The position numbers and the translations under genes are program-made. A DNA stretch of 64,000 bases from Enoplosus armatus (taxonomy: Eukaryota > Chordata > Actinopteri > Centrarchiformes > Enoplosidae). The stretch covers positions 4,291,921 to 4,355,920 of the forward strand of contig NC_092181.1 in NCBI RefSeq assembly GCF_043641665.1, given 5' to 3'. The stretch's first letter is position 1; every line of letters starts with the position of its first letter. Positions 1 to 21,324 of the stretch are shown here, one piece after another. Under the pieces are notes generated by a model. That model did not search any database and was not told the origin of the DNA. It saw only the letters and a program-made list of their open reading frames with translations.

Positions 1-803
1 AATCAATGTCTCTGCTTCTGCTCTACGAGAGGGCAGGAATTGATGAATGGAAAAGCACAGTGTGTGTTCCAATTTCTCACCTCCCTCTTGATATCATCAG
101 GACAAATTGTTCAATATTTGACGCTAATTTCTTTTTATGGTGGCGCATCCCCACCGGTGTGCCTGAGGAGGAGACAACATGGCGATGAGTTTGAAAAACA
201 TTTTACCGAGAATAGCCTGTTAATGTCACTACAGGGACTGCTTTCCTCCACAGGACTTGTAAATAGTTGCTGCTTTTATTTATGCCAAGACATTATGAAT
301 GATATTAAACTATATTTTTAAAATATTACTGTTTGTATGTTGTTGGCAACACTGAATATTAAAGATTGCTGTTACAATTTCAGGTTTCCAGGTTTCAGTG
401 CTTCTTACCTGAATCTGCAAAGCATTCTTCATTTTATAGTGATTAGACAGTAGCAGTAACATTACAATATTTCAGCAGACCACAGCATGAGTTACTACAG
501 TAGTAACAGCCTGTCTGATGCAGCATTTATTACAGCTAACGACAGACGGGTGTGGACAAATTGTCTTGCCACCAATGTGCCAATATTCCTACAGGATGGA
601 GTACTCAGAACGGTCTGGCTGTTCCCCAGGACCCGAACCATCCCTCAGCAACTGAACTACATCATCTAGTTAAGAGTCATTCAACTGCTGCTGTCCATCC
701 CTCACCTACCACCCCCACAAAATTGGGCTTTCTTGGAGTACTGCCACGTTTTCAGCCAGACATTTCTTCTACACCTGACTGCCATTATTTGCACAAAAAC
801 TAG
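1..803 (+). other. Left flank, possible end of a plus-strand neighbour
   Basis: A plus-strand open frame at about 600-803 reads WSTQNGLAVPQDPNHPSATE and continues, rich in Pro, Ser and His, to a TAG at 801-803. It is preceded by a plausible acceptor (ATATTCCTACAG) at about 594. In several vertebrates DOK7 lies tail to tail with LRPAP1, so a terminal exon or 3' UTR is conceivable. I do not recognise the peptide and cannot exclude a chance frame. Confidence 0.2.
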
Positions 804-821
804 TGTGTAAACTATCCCATC

Positions 822-827
822 TTTATT
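822..827 (-). terminator. Candidate lrpap1 polyadenylation signal AATAAA
   Basis: AATAAA reads on the minus strand about 260 bases past the lrpap1 stop codon, giving a 3' UTR of roughly 280-300 bases. Another AATAAA on the same strand lies near 524-529. Which one is used cannot be decided from sequence. Confidence 0.4.
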
Positions 828-1087
828 GTATCTGTACCGTAACTGATAATCTGACCACTTAGTTATCAAGTGCAGCTGATTCGTAAGAAATCTCTCATGT
901 GTATATTATAGTACAAGCAATTCATTAATTCAGCCATTTCTAAACAAATCAACAACTAAGAGCACTAGAAAAGTAGAAAGCACTCATTTTGAATGTGGGA
1001 GCGTAGCGTACGTTGTGTGTGGTTGTAGAAGGAATCATTTCAGTTCATTCAACCTTCACTGACGTGATGACCATGATGCCAGATCCC

Positions 1088-10953
<9,866 letters not shown>

Positions 10954-11110
10954 TTTAAAAACAACTACGCACAACCAGCGACGGAAAAGCGCCGAAAAGC
11001 TAGCTAGCGAGGCAAAAATCTGGCTGGACAACAATACAAATGTTTCTGTTATTGAGGCTCACTGGAGTACCAAGTCATGTGCTCAAAATGGGAAGGAACT
11101 TCCTTAAGAC

Positions 11111-11131
11111 ACGCACTCTGGGATATGTAGT
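11111..11131 (-). promoter_or_regulatory. ZNF143/THAP11-type motif, copy 1
   Basis: On the minus strand this reads ACTACATATCCCAGAGTGCG. It matches the ACTACA-NN-TCCCAGAATGC composite motif bound by ZNF143 and THAP11/HCFC1 at many housekeeping promoters, with one mismatch in the AGAATGC part. It lies about 160 bases upstream of the lrpap1 ATG. Confidence 0.6.
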
Positions 11132-11182
11132 TTCTTGTCTCCGCCCTTGTGCTATTAGTAAAGCGGATACCAATTCTTTTGA

Positions 11183-11210
11183 ACTACAATTCCTGAAATG
11201 CCACTCTGCG
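11183..11210 (+). promoter_or_regulatory. ZNF143/THAP11-type motif, copy 2
   Basis: The plus strand reads ACTACAATTCCTGAAATGCC followed by ACTCTGCG. The ACTACAATTCC half is perfect and the CCCAGAATGC half is diverged. It faces copy 1 in the opposite orientation, 51 bases away. Confidence 0.55.
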
Positions 11211-11212
11211 CG

Positions 11213-11225
11213 GTTACCTGGCAAC
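11213..11225. promoter_or_regulatory. RFX X-box
   Basis: GTTACC-T-GGCAAC fits the RFX consensus GTNRCC-N(0-3)-RGYAAC exactly. It sits immediately next to ZNF143 copy 2, about 260 bases upstream of the lrpap1 start codon. RFX sites occur at ciliary and housekeeping promoters. Confidence 0.55.
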
Positions 11226-11400
11226 GAAGGCTGCAAAAAACTCTCCACGCGAGCAAATAGAAACCCTCCACGCGTTAACATGACTGGATGCTGCCCACAT
11301 CCTCATGTACGCTGCTATGTTATGATGGGCGGTCAGTCACACAGCAGAAGTTACAAGGGATTTCCTGGTGTTTTCCTTTGGAGGTGGGAGTCTGTTTAGT

Positions 11401-12689
11401 ACAACAGACACATTAAAGTGGTAATTCACTTTTTCTTTCTTTCTGTGAATATTATATTAATATTTTATTGAAGGAGGCCTCTGATGTAAAAGTATATTGA
11501 ATTTATGTTTTAGTCTGTTGCCTGCATAGTTTTTGTTTTTTCTATTATTGTTTAATTTGTGCTCAATTAAGATAAAAAAAAAGGCTGTCCAGTGGGACAA
11601 CTGGACAAGTGAAAACTATGTTTATATATTTTTGTGTCTTATATTTTAATGAACACATGACATTGAAAGCAAAAGCCATCAATCATAAAGCATTCTTATA
11701 CTATTTCCTGCCTCCAACTCTATTGACTATGAATGTATATGATATTTAAGGTGTTCATATAACTACATATTTGTTGGTTGCGCCATCCATCTAGCTGTTG
11801 TAAGGATTTCTGAAAGTTCTCCAGAACTGGACTTAAAGAAGTCACAGTGAAGACACACTATGTAGAAAATGCACTTAATAATTGAAAAACTGATAATCCA
11901 AAATAATCCATGAAAGTACACGTGCGCGCACACACACACACACACACATGCACACACAAACAATTGATATCATTCATCACATGTTCATGCCAGCCAAGCT
12001 AATTGAATTTTAGCAGGAGACAGAATGAGAGCAAGCTTTTATTGATCTGCTGAACTGGTCGCCTTGAAAAATTGTTTATACAGCATTCATGCCGATGCAC
12101 CACAATAACTGAAGTGAATTCAGTTAAGCTATATTAAACTGGGAGAACGAGAGGGGAAAGGGAGACAGACGGACAGTCACGCAGAAAGACATCATATTCC
12201 CCCCCCCCCCCCGGCCACCTTGACATTATTGTTTTAGAACTTGAATGTCAATAAATCTCATTCAACGGAAACTGAATTGAATTGAATCGAAGTGAGAGAG
12301 AGAGAGAGGATGAATAATGGACTCGTGGGTGAGTGCCATGCAGAAATTCACATCTGCTCAACAAAAGACCAAAACAAATCACATAATTTTTGAGAGTAGT
12401 TTTATAACAAAAAACAATCACAAAAATCATTATTCATTATTTACCTGACTAAAGGAATCTAATTACAACTGTTATTTAAGAAATGATTTCACTGTAAATT
12501 ACATTGTTTGAAAACCAGCAGTCACTCCAAGGCAGAAGTCAATTTAATCACCTGATGAATGGGTTTTCATTTGGATATTATTGGAGACACAGTAGACCAA
12601 ATCTAAATAACCAAGTGTTTTCTACCTTGCAGTTCTATATATTTATTTTACCTGTGGTAGTTAGTTTCTGTTGAGTGGCTCAAAGACAA
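11401..12689. other. Intergenic, microsatellites only
   Basis: No gene recognised. It contains a short CA run with CG interruptions at about 11920-11957, a run of 14 C at 12199-12212 and a short GA run at 12294-12308. Confidence 0.7.
12199..12212. repeat. Poly-C run (14 bases)
   Basis: Fourteen consecutive C residues are seen directly. Confidence 0.95.
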
Positions 12690-12848
12690 ACTATGAGGTG
12701 TCGGGCTGCTTCCTGCATTGATGCTTCCTCCTCCTTACTTTTGGAACTTTCAGTATATTTTGATTGTAACACTTTTGTACTTTTACTTAAGTCAAAATTT
12801 GAGTGCATTTTTACTTGATTAAAGATTTGAGTACTTCTTCCACCACTG
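12690..12848 (-). mobile_element. Terminal fragment of a teleost non-autonomous DNA transposon (CAGTGGTGGAAGAAGTA family)
   Basis: Read on the minus strand from 12848 it starts CAGTGGTGGAAGAAGTACTC and continues with the ACTTAAGTAAAAGTAC words typical of this element, which I know as abundant in percomorph genomes and flanked by hAT-like duplications. The inner end is diverged and its limit is approximate. Confidence 0.65.
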
Positions 12849-12849
12849 T

Positions 12850-14599
12850 TGTCTACTAACATTATATCTAAACATTTTAAGACTTTGTGAGCACCCGACT
12901 TTGAGTATTTTAAAGGTATGTCCTACCCTTTTTAGAGTCCTACAAGCTGCCTACCAAATGACTATAAAATGCAACTTGCATATTATAAGTCCAACCCTGA
13001 CTTCCTAAAGAAGAAGCTGCCCTTTGATTAGATATCACAGGTGGTGTTCATGGCACCATAAACAAACTGGGCCGCTCACAGTATGAAACTCTCTTGATCT
13101 TTTTTACCAGCTCCTGTAATTCCCCTCTTTCCCCCCTCATCTCTATTTACTGCACCTCCACATAACAGCTTTTTGCTTTAACGAGCAGAAGAGTCTGTCA
13201 GAGATGCGCATTTGATAGAGCCACAGTCCTGGCTCAAGCAGGCTGGCTTGAATTCAAAAGGTCAACACCAACCGAAGGCTCTGAGATTTTGTCAGGAAAC
13301 AGTCGAAACTATCCCAGCTGTCTCCGCCTCTGACACACCTGCATGCACACAAGCAACGACTCATGCTCATGATGAAGGAGCATGATGAATGAACAATGTC
13401 GAAACGAATGAATGAATGAATACATGTATGGGAAATGACTTGCCTCTGTAAACCTTTTGCTATATGTGCCTTAAAGTGTGATAAAAATCAAATGAATAAT
13501 TTCATTAATAAAAGACACTTTCTCATCATTCAGGTGACATTTTAATATGCATCACTGATCTACATCATCAGGTGACAGATAAATAATTGGAATTCATTGT
13601 ATACAAACAACACCTGAGACATAAAGATGTGTGATACTTCCTTCCACACCTGTCGGGTTATCTTATGATTAAGTGAAAACCCCGTTAAAAAGATCTAAGT
13701 GATTTGTTTCTGCAACACATTGCTGCTTCTCTGTGGTCTTATTAAAGATATCTTCACACTGCCCAGGATGACTTGACATAGTTGTACATGAAACTAATGG
13801 GATTCAATTGTCATGTCATACATCTCAAAGGGATAGGGTGGAGAGTGAGTGCTGGGTGCTGGTTTGGTTGTGAGCCTGCACAAACATGCGTCTGCCAGCG
13901 AGAGTCTCTGGAGTGGAAAGTCAAGAGGGAGAGAGAGACATGGGGCCAATGGGAGGCTGTGGCACAGCAAACAGCCCACAGTGGCATGACTGTTACATAA
14001 ACCTTATTTGATGACGGCATCATTTTGTCTCCCCTTTGGCTTCCATTAGGTGGAAAGAGAGAGATTGACTGAGGCGGGGTGTGAGGGCAGTGAGACAAGA
14101 AAGTGAAAGAGAGCAAGAAGGAAAAAGAAGCAAAGAAACAAATAGGTTGAGACAGCAGGTGTTTTATCAGCAGGTTGTGTTGTTCTGTGGGTGTGAGGGA
14201 GAGCCATAATGAAATAAAGGACATATTCAATCACTGATCAAAACAAACACAGTCATTAAGACCAAGTGATTGCAATAAACAGGCTTCGATCATCTTATTA
14301 CTTGTGCTAATTTAACTGCAGGGAACAACAGGAGCAGACATCACATTAACTTAGAGTCTAGCTTGGCTCGAATTAGCTCCTCACTAATAAAACTTTCAGC
14401 ATTTCTAACTGCTATTTCATGGTGCTTTCAACAGCGTTGGGAATGGTTTCAGCGCATGTTGTTTAAAAGGCAGTTTGTCTACATTTTGCAGTAGCTCGGT
14501 GGTAGAGCGAGAAATGTTTTTTTTTTTTAATTGAATGCATATTTAATGATGGCAGATAAACCAACTATTTTTGCAGATGAAGGAAAAGAAGAACATTGA
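12850..14599. other. Intergenic, no gene recognised
   Basis: Contains a short GAAT repeat near 13407-13423 and a G/A-rich tract at 14050-14140, whose complementary-strand reading frames are low-complexity and not credible genes. Confidence 0.65.
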
Positions 14600-14609
14600 T
14601 TTAAATAAA

Positions 14610-15268
14610 TAAAATAAAAATCCTACTGAAGTAAAAGTACATTTCATCTGGTATTATTAGCCAAATACACTTAAAGTATCAAAAGTAAAAGTACTCATTC
14701 TGCCAAAAGATGGCCTCTGTGACTGGTATATTACTCACAGTCACTGACTGGTACATTTTTACAGTATGTGCTGTACATTGAATTATTAGATTGTTAATGC
14801 TGATGCATCAATGCATAAGCAGAATTGTAATGGTGTAGCTGCAAGTGGAGCTAGTTTTAACTACTTCATATACAATTTGGTAGTTTAGTCCAGTGGTTCC
14901 CAACCTTGGGGTCCGGCGCCCTCCAAACGGTCACAAGATAAATCTGAGGGGTCGTGAGATGGTTTGTGAGGCAGGAAAGAAGAAAAACCAAAGTTCTGTT
15001 ACACAAATCTGTTTTCATTCTTTGGGCTTTTCTCCAATCTTTGTTTTTTTGTGAAATTTTGGATAATTTTACTTCCTTGGGCTTTGAACACTTATTTGAA
15101 TGAACTTAACTTGAAAGTGACTAGTAATTATAGCTGTCAGATAATTGTAGTAGAGTAAAAAGTACAATATTTCCCTCTGAAAGGTATAAAGTATGGAAAT
15201 ACTGAAGTAAAGTACAAGTACCTCAAAAGTAAGTAAATTTAAATGTACTTAATTACTTTCCACCACTG
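14610..15268 (+). mobile_element. Second copy of the CAGTGGTGGAAGAAGTA-type element, interrupted
   Basis: The left part shows CTGAAGTAAAAGTAC and AGTATCAAAAGTAAAAGTAC. The right end is AATTACTTTCCACCACTG, the inverted terminal sequence of the family, ending at 15268. The middle is split by the insertion at 14891-15125. Confidence 0.65.
14891..15125 (+). mobile_element. hAT (Charlie-like) MITE nested in the previous element
   Basis: It begins CAGTGGTTCCCAACCTTGGG, the typical hAT-Charlie terminus. It continues with GGTCACAAGATAAATCTGAG and GGGTCGTGAGATGG, a body I recognise from many percomorph genomes. The right limit is approximate. Confidence 0.7.
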
Positions 15269-15269
15269 A

Positions 15270-17699
15270 ATGAATGTAATTTGTATAAAATACAAATGAC
15301 AAACCCATATGCCTTCTTCGGTTTGTGTTAAATCCACACTAAAGAGTTTGGTACACATCTACAAATCAGGCAGTTAAATGAGCATTACATGGACTTTATG
15401 TCAGTTACAATTATTAAGTATCTGTTGTTATACAATTTGTTATGACACTGCAGATTTGTTGTATAATTTTATAGCCAGAGTCTGTCTCAATTCTCTGCCA
15501 CTTTCATCTGTCTCTGTCTGTACCAGCCCTACCTGGGCCTTTGAAAAAGATGAAGAGGACATCCTGGAAATCTCACAAAATAAAAAAGAGCTAGTCTCTG
15601 TAATATGAGCCACGTCTAGTCCGAATGATATGCCAGATGTTCAGGTACTGGACTGGGCTCATCCTCTTTGAGCAGGGCTCATGTTTGACATGTTGCTGGA
15701 CTAACAACCCTGCTTCATTAGCACAGGACAGCAGGGGCCAGAGCCCTCCTTGGAGGCAGCTGATTTGATGGAGTACCAGGGACCATAATAACCCTATCAT
15801 AGAGATTCTGTACACCTGGCTATAACACTTTGTATTTTGGACCACAATATTTGTACATCTTGTACTTTCGTGTCACATATTTGTTACTGTTTCATCCATC
15901 ACGTCCTGCTTCTCTCACTGACCCCTTTAAGCCTGAATATATCAAGTTGCTTGTTGTTAGCTTTGCAGTTGCTGTCCAGGTTTTCTTTTCAGCACAGCTG
16001 AATAGGAAAAAAAGGAATACATGAGGAAGGTCCTATGATTGAAATGTCTGCTAATTTTAGAGCATGGTTTAAAAATAATAGAGCTTCTATTTTTGCATAC
16101 CTGCAGCAAAGCAGAGTTTTTCTTGATGTCCACAGTGTGCAAGTTCGCGTGTCCTCATTTTGAGTTTTAACAAAATGTTCGGTTCCATTTTTCAGTCCGT
16201 CAATGGTGGACTTTCAACTTCTGACATCTTTGATGTAGTTTCCAGCCTGAAATGTCAGCGTGAAATTGAGGGTTTTTTTTGCCAAAAGGCAAGTGATATG
16301 ATATTGTCAGTTGTTTTTGAAGAGCTAGAAGTAGCCATATTCAGTCAACATTATATTAAACCTGCATGGCTAATTTCAATAAATGAAAATATAGCATACT
16401 TAAGCTTGGTTCAACAATTAAAATGTGCTTTGGACGATAATCTTCAAGTGATTAAAGTTCAGCACACAATACATTACTTTATGAGTAAGAAGTCATTCTT
16501 ATGCAATGTGCTATTATCATTAGGATCATTATTATGGGATGTTAGTTCATTTAGACTGGACTACTTGTGACTTTTTTTGACCTGCACTGCAAAGCGCTTT
16601 TGTTCTTTTAAAGTTGGTGACCCAGACTCCCTGACCGTCTTTCTTATAAGATTTCTATTTTAAGACTTAATGGCATGGAAAGGCAATGCATTTTTAATGG
16701 GAAATGGATATGGTTGATGTGTCACTAATAGCACATGTAATGTCATGTGCGGTGCTGCCAGCAACGCGTCCCTCCGCCTCACACTCAGCTTTACTGGAGT
16801 CAAAGAGAATCACTCAATTCACTCACCAGCAGAGACATTTACTGTAATTATGCTTCTCTCTGACAGGTCTAGCTACACAGCTGTTTTTATATTACTCACT
16901 CTTACCTCACTATTCACACTTAAAACCCAAAAGCCCATCATGCTTTGCACGAGGGATTTGTTGTTCTAATGAATTAATAAGAGACGGCTGCCCCGCCTAG
17001 CTCACTGAGTTCGGTGTGGCACTGTGGTTAGTCCTAAACTGTGCTTACAGCCCAGAGTACGCTGACTGCAAACCATGCTGTGCAAAATAGTTTTAAAGCC
17101 ATGTAGTGCAGCACATACAGACAGACGGGGGACAGATATTCAAATAATTCCCCAAGGAAATTTCTGGAATCAGGAAAGATTTAAATTTAGACTGTCTGTT
17201 ATTTATTTACTGTATTTTATTATTTATTCCCGGCATACCAAATTTTGCTTCCTCAGCACTACATCTAGTGTACATATCTAGCAATATTCAACAAATGATT
17301 TCAGTGTAAGTGAATTTAAATGGTACTTCTCTGATATGGAAGCAGCGAGAAGCAGCTCGAATGCTGATATTCAGTTTACTTGTTGTGGAAACAGAAAATG
17401 TGACGCTTGCGTTTCTCACAAATCGATTACATGATTAATCTTTGTCTGGAAGGGTTTTCACGGGTGTCATGAAAACTTTTGTTCGGGTGAAGTTCAGGTA
17501 ATCACAAAGGTTATAGTGGAGTAACATTTTAGCGAGGAAAACTTTCGGTAATGGCGGCTGAAATCATTTAGTAAAGGTCATAGTAAAGTTTTAGTCAACC
17601 TGGGTCAACCTGGCATTATGTTACATTGTGCTATCTAAATGTCAAAGTATGGCCTGTTGTGGTCATGTCTCCTCCTCTTAATGTTTTTTAGGTTGAGAA
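15270..17699. other. Intergenic, unassigned
   Basis: No recognised gene. The longest open frame (16160-16570, plus, 136 codons) resembles no family I know and sits in AT-rich sequence without a promoter or splice context. Confidence 0.55.
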
Positions 17700-17739
17700 A
17701 TGTATTTTGCTTACTCACTGTCTTACTTAGTGTGCACAG

Positions 17740-18125
17740 AGCACATTATTGGTATTTACAGATATGGTGGTCATTTCATTACATTTCAAGGACAACGTGA
17801 AGTTAAGTTCCTCTCTGTTGTATTCCAGGACATGTGTAGGGACAGAATATGCCGTGGAGTGAAACCACCGACCTATCAGAGACAAGGCAAACCAGTTAGC
17901 AAACATTCATTTGGAGTCCAATATTCACTCTCCTTTTACAGTAGCTCTGCTTTTGATCTTTACCACCTCCTGAGGGAAATACCTGCTAAACGTGTTCACC
18001 AGTTGCTAACTGTGTCTGTCTGCTGGTTGGTGCTGGGCAGGTAGGGTTCATCACTACCAGTGACCCCTTTCACATCCAAGTAGTCCTTAGATCTATCATT
18101 AGTGAAAAAAATATTGTTTACAGCT
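17740..18125 (+). repeat. Interspersed repeat family A, copy 1
   Basis: Shares CCAATATTCACTCTCCTTTT, GAGGGAAATACCTGCTAAA, GTTGGTGCTGGGCAGGTAG and a TTTACAGCTGCTTTAA end with copies near 29.4-29.8 kb and (inverted) 57.9-58.2 kb. The class is not known to me. Confidence 0.55.
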
Positions 18126-18410
18126 GCTTTAAGACTTCCCCGTTATCATTAATGTACTAATCCAGGCCAGATGAAATGTAGTGTAAAAGACACGTAACAG
18201 TATCAGCACATAATCACAACTCTCCGTCTGCAGTCCTGTCCTGTCACAGCTTGGAACACACAAGGAAAAAATGATTCCTTTCACCGAGAGAAAGAACGAA
18301 TCCTCTTCTACAATGGTTTCACATACCAATCCCAGTTGAACGTGTGAGAACATTTAAATTATTGATATTAGAACAGTTTTTTAAACAATCGCTCACATTT
18401 TTCTGTACGA

Positions 18411-19312
18411 GTTCACTTTTTCAAAACTCTTCACACAGTCAGCACAACAGAAGTCAATGTGGACTAAACTGTGGATCACTTTTCATTGCTGTCACACAAC
18501 ATGTCACTAATTGCGACATCTGTCAAATTTCATGAACTGTTTTCTCACTCAAACTCAACCACCACCAAAACTCTGTGTATCTATACTCATAATACATTTT
18601 GCACGTTAACACATTATTGTCAAAACTGTTACATTTACGTTCAAAACCATACTTAAACAACATAACTAAAAAGACATTAAAAGAATAAAAATGCATAGAC
18701 GTCTAATTGGGACTGCAGGGTGAGGAAAGGGGACGATGTGGCGTTTCACCATCTCTTCCAGTCACAGAGTGGTTTGCGGCCCATCCCAGGATGGTGTCAC
18801 GTTTCCTTGTTGGACACAATGAATGCTGGATGTCTGGACATGTCTGCAGATGATTGCAGAGGACGGAAAAAGATCCTTTCCCATATATATTGCAAGAGAG
18901 GACATAAAGTGTGATGTGGAAGAGAAGGCAGGGTTGACCATCACTGTTGTATATCTGTAGCTATCCTACACGAGTGTGCATAGTGAATATGTATAGTGTT
19001 GTTTTGCTTTACTGGAATTACTTTAGTTTCATTTTGTGCACTTGGAATTACTAAGTGTCCTTATTTCTGTTGTTATTGAAGTTGGTTTATGCTAAATAAA
19101 TAAATAAAAGATACTAATGACACTAATTGTAATGCTACCTGTTGATTTGTATGGCCATTATATAATGAGTGACAGAGTGTTACTGTTGGCAGACAAATGG
19201 TGTCAAGTATGAAGGGGTTTTGGTGGCATTAGTGCATTTTGGATGTGAGATGAACTGTTGTGCTGAGCTGCATGTCGGTAAAGAGAACCGTGTGAACACT
19301 TTTGAAAAAATG
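18411..19312. mobile_element. Degraded DNA transposon with Tc1/IS630-like transposase tail
   Basis: Candidate inverted termini are CACTTTTTCAAAACTCTTCA near 18414 and the inverse of ACCGTGTGAACACTTTTGAA at 19288. Between them, at 18717-18950 on the plus strand, two frames together read LLDTMNAGCLDMSADDCRG and then SFPIYIAREDIKCDVEE. This pattern matches the C-terminal tail (AxxACDDI...CQGWIRHARxFFPRCIARxNIxCDVDE) of an IS630/Tc1-like DDE transposase found in fish. It is frameshifted and not functional. Confidence 0.55.
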
Positions 19313-20639
19313 ATCTTCACAGACATACTCCATATGGGGGAATTTCTTCTGATTGAAACATCTGCTGTCTTGCGGTGTGTGTGTGTGTAAGTGAAAGAGA
19401 GAGTAGTGGTGGTGAATTCAATATTCATTAAATGTTCTCAGTCTGCTGACCTTTTCCTTCCTCCCTCCCTGAGTCCATGCCTCATTTGATTCAATAAGAG
19501 ACGTTAATTTTCAAAGCAAACCTTCACTTACAGATTTATTCCCTGGGGATATTGCTTTGTGTACAGCGAAGAGAGGAAAGTAGAGGGACAATATAGATCA
19601 GCCGAGAGGAGATGGATGATAGGGGGAATGGGGAAAGAAAGACAAAAGACGGAAAAATACCCATAATTTGTGCTCTGACACGATCCTTGACTCAATGCAG
19701 GTGTACCGATTCATTCTTTCAGCTCGACTGAAGAAGATATTTATAGTAGAGCTGGAAAGTAGGAAAAGTTTAAAGAAGATCCATATATAACAAGAGTACA
19801 GAGGAGTATTATGGTGATACGGTTGTGGAACGTCAGTGCATGAGTGCACAGTATGCAGATGTCAAAATTCACCTTTTGGCTCACCTGGGATGGCAAAATA
19901 AAACAACAGCAGCTGTCAGACTGGTGTTTACTGGCAGGAATGTTTATGTCAAAGTACATGTTTCCAGTGCTTTCATATTCTAATATGAGGCTTCAATTCA
20001 CTCGTGCATTAAACTATTAAATTAAATGTATTAGAATGAGAAATGTAAGGCTGACATTTGACTGAGGCATTCAAATGTTATCGTGGTGAGACCTTTATGG
20101 ATTAACTGACAAGCAGATGTTGATTTTGGTCCATATTGTAAGTTTTCGACTGAGGAAATGAGGCTTTGTGCTGTATGTGTGTGTGTGTATGTGCTTCGCT
20201 CGTTACGAAAGGCTGAAATGCCGACTGACCAGAGCCAAATGTCTTGACTGCAGTGGGTAGAGGGCTGTTTTCAGAGCTGACACAACAAAAGAAGCAGGAA
20301 CAGACAAACACAGCGTGACCGCTTCTCCAAAAGAGCATCTTTGTCCACTAAAATCTATTTCTCAAAGGCCAGCTGAGGCCCGGGGCTGGCTCCATGGACC
20401 CAACAGTGAAAATCTGGTTTCTCTTGGTACCTTGCAGACCCTGCTGCTTGTGTTGACCTGTCAATTGAGTATTGTGGGGAATACTGACTCTATGATCACA
20501 TTTACTGCCCCACATAATATTTATTTTGTATTATTTCATTTTTCATACAGATATAAATCCAATACAATAGCTGTAACAAATACAACAAACATGCAATAAA
20601 TACTAGTTGATACTTGACTTGTAAGCCAACATGGATGAG
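19313..20639. other. Intergenic, unassigned
   Basis: No gene or known element recognised, apart from a short GT-rich run at about 20175-20190. Confidence 0.6.
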
Positions 20640-20910
20640 AAGTCCTTAAAGTTATAATCCTTAAGATTTCAGCCCTATTTGATTTGGTGACACCCATGGT
20701 TACCATAGTAACAGCTAGTGCGGTTTAATATCACAGGTCCCAGAATTCTGGGGACAGCAAACATAGGGGTACTGCAGTTTGGGACCCAAGCCTGTGGTGA
20801 CCTTTGCATTAGCTTTATGAACAATGGGATAGGAATTAATTTCCAGACGCCAGTTGTTTTGAATTAAAAACATCTTGCGATGTTCTACAAATACCGCGTC
20901 GAATTAGAAA
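20640..20910. repeat. Probable interspersed repeat left of the Harbinger remnant
   Basis: The stretch AAAGTTATAATCCTTAAGAT through TTGGTGACACCCATGGTTAC resembles a repeat I have seen in other fish genomes. Class and limits are unclear, and it may belong to the Harbinger element. Confidence 0.35.
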
Positions 20911-20919
20911 TAAGTAAAC

Positions 20920-21324
20920 ATGGCTGCTCTTGCGTTATTGGAAGACATTGAAAACTTTTATAAGTGAGAGGGTTTTCAGAAGCCGGAATGACTTTTTTTG
21001 CACATGATGACCCATAGCTCTCCAAGTCACTTTGTCTCCCAAGAAATGTTCCGTTAGATTTGTGTGCAGATTTAGCTCCTAATCTGGAAAGGAAGACATG
21101 CTGTAATCATCAATACCTGTATCTGTCCAAGTTCTGCCCACTTTTGGATATAAAGGGGAAACCACTGATTGTAAGGCAGGTGTTTTAAGTTACTTTGAGA
21201 TTTACAGATCTCATACTTTGCAAATTGGGCTTTTTTTATGCTCAGTATCTTTTATGAATTGAATGTAAGCACACTGTCGGAAATGATCTTTATCGAAGAA
21301 CATTTTTATAAATGAGGCCCCTGG
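20920..21324 (+). pseudogene. PIF/Harbinger transposase N-terminal remnant and element terminus
   Basis: From the ATG at 20920 the frame reads MAALALLEDIEN and hits a stop after four more codons. With frame changes it continues VFRSRNDFFAHDD, then LCLPRNVPLDLCADLAPNLE and further pieces to about 21160. This follows the N-terminal region of fish Harbinger transposases (ALLEDVEN...VFRDHNDLLAHDD...LPRAVLLDLCTELGP). The catalytic DDE part is missing. The right end TTATAAATGAGGCCCC at 21306-21321 looks like a Harbinger-type terminus. The left terminus was not found. Confidence 0.7.

Larger units (their letters stand above)
10954..11300 (-). promoter_or_regulatory. lrpap1 5' UTR and proximal promoter region
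   Basis: The region just upstream of the start codon is locally rich in CpG (GCGCGG, CCACGCG) compared with its surroundings. It holds two ZNF143/THAP11-like motifs and one RFX X-box, listed separately. No TATA box stands out. The transcription start is inferred, not seen, at roughly 11.0-11.1 kb. Confidence 0.6.

Noticed and set aside
13811..14230. 139-codon minus-strand frame
   Set aside because: It is driven by a purine-rich tract on the other strand (runs of Ser, Leu, Phe). No domain or splice context.
16160..16570. 136-codon plus-strand frame
   Set aside because: No family resemblance, promoter or conserved context; possible by chance in AT-rich DNA. Kept only as a note.
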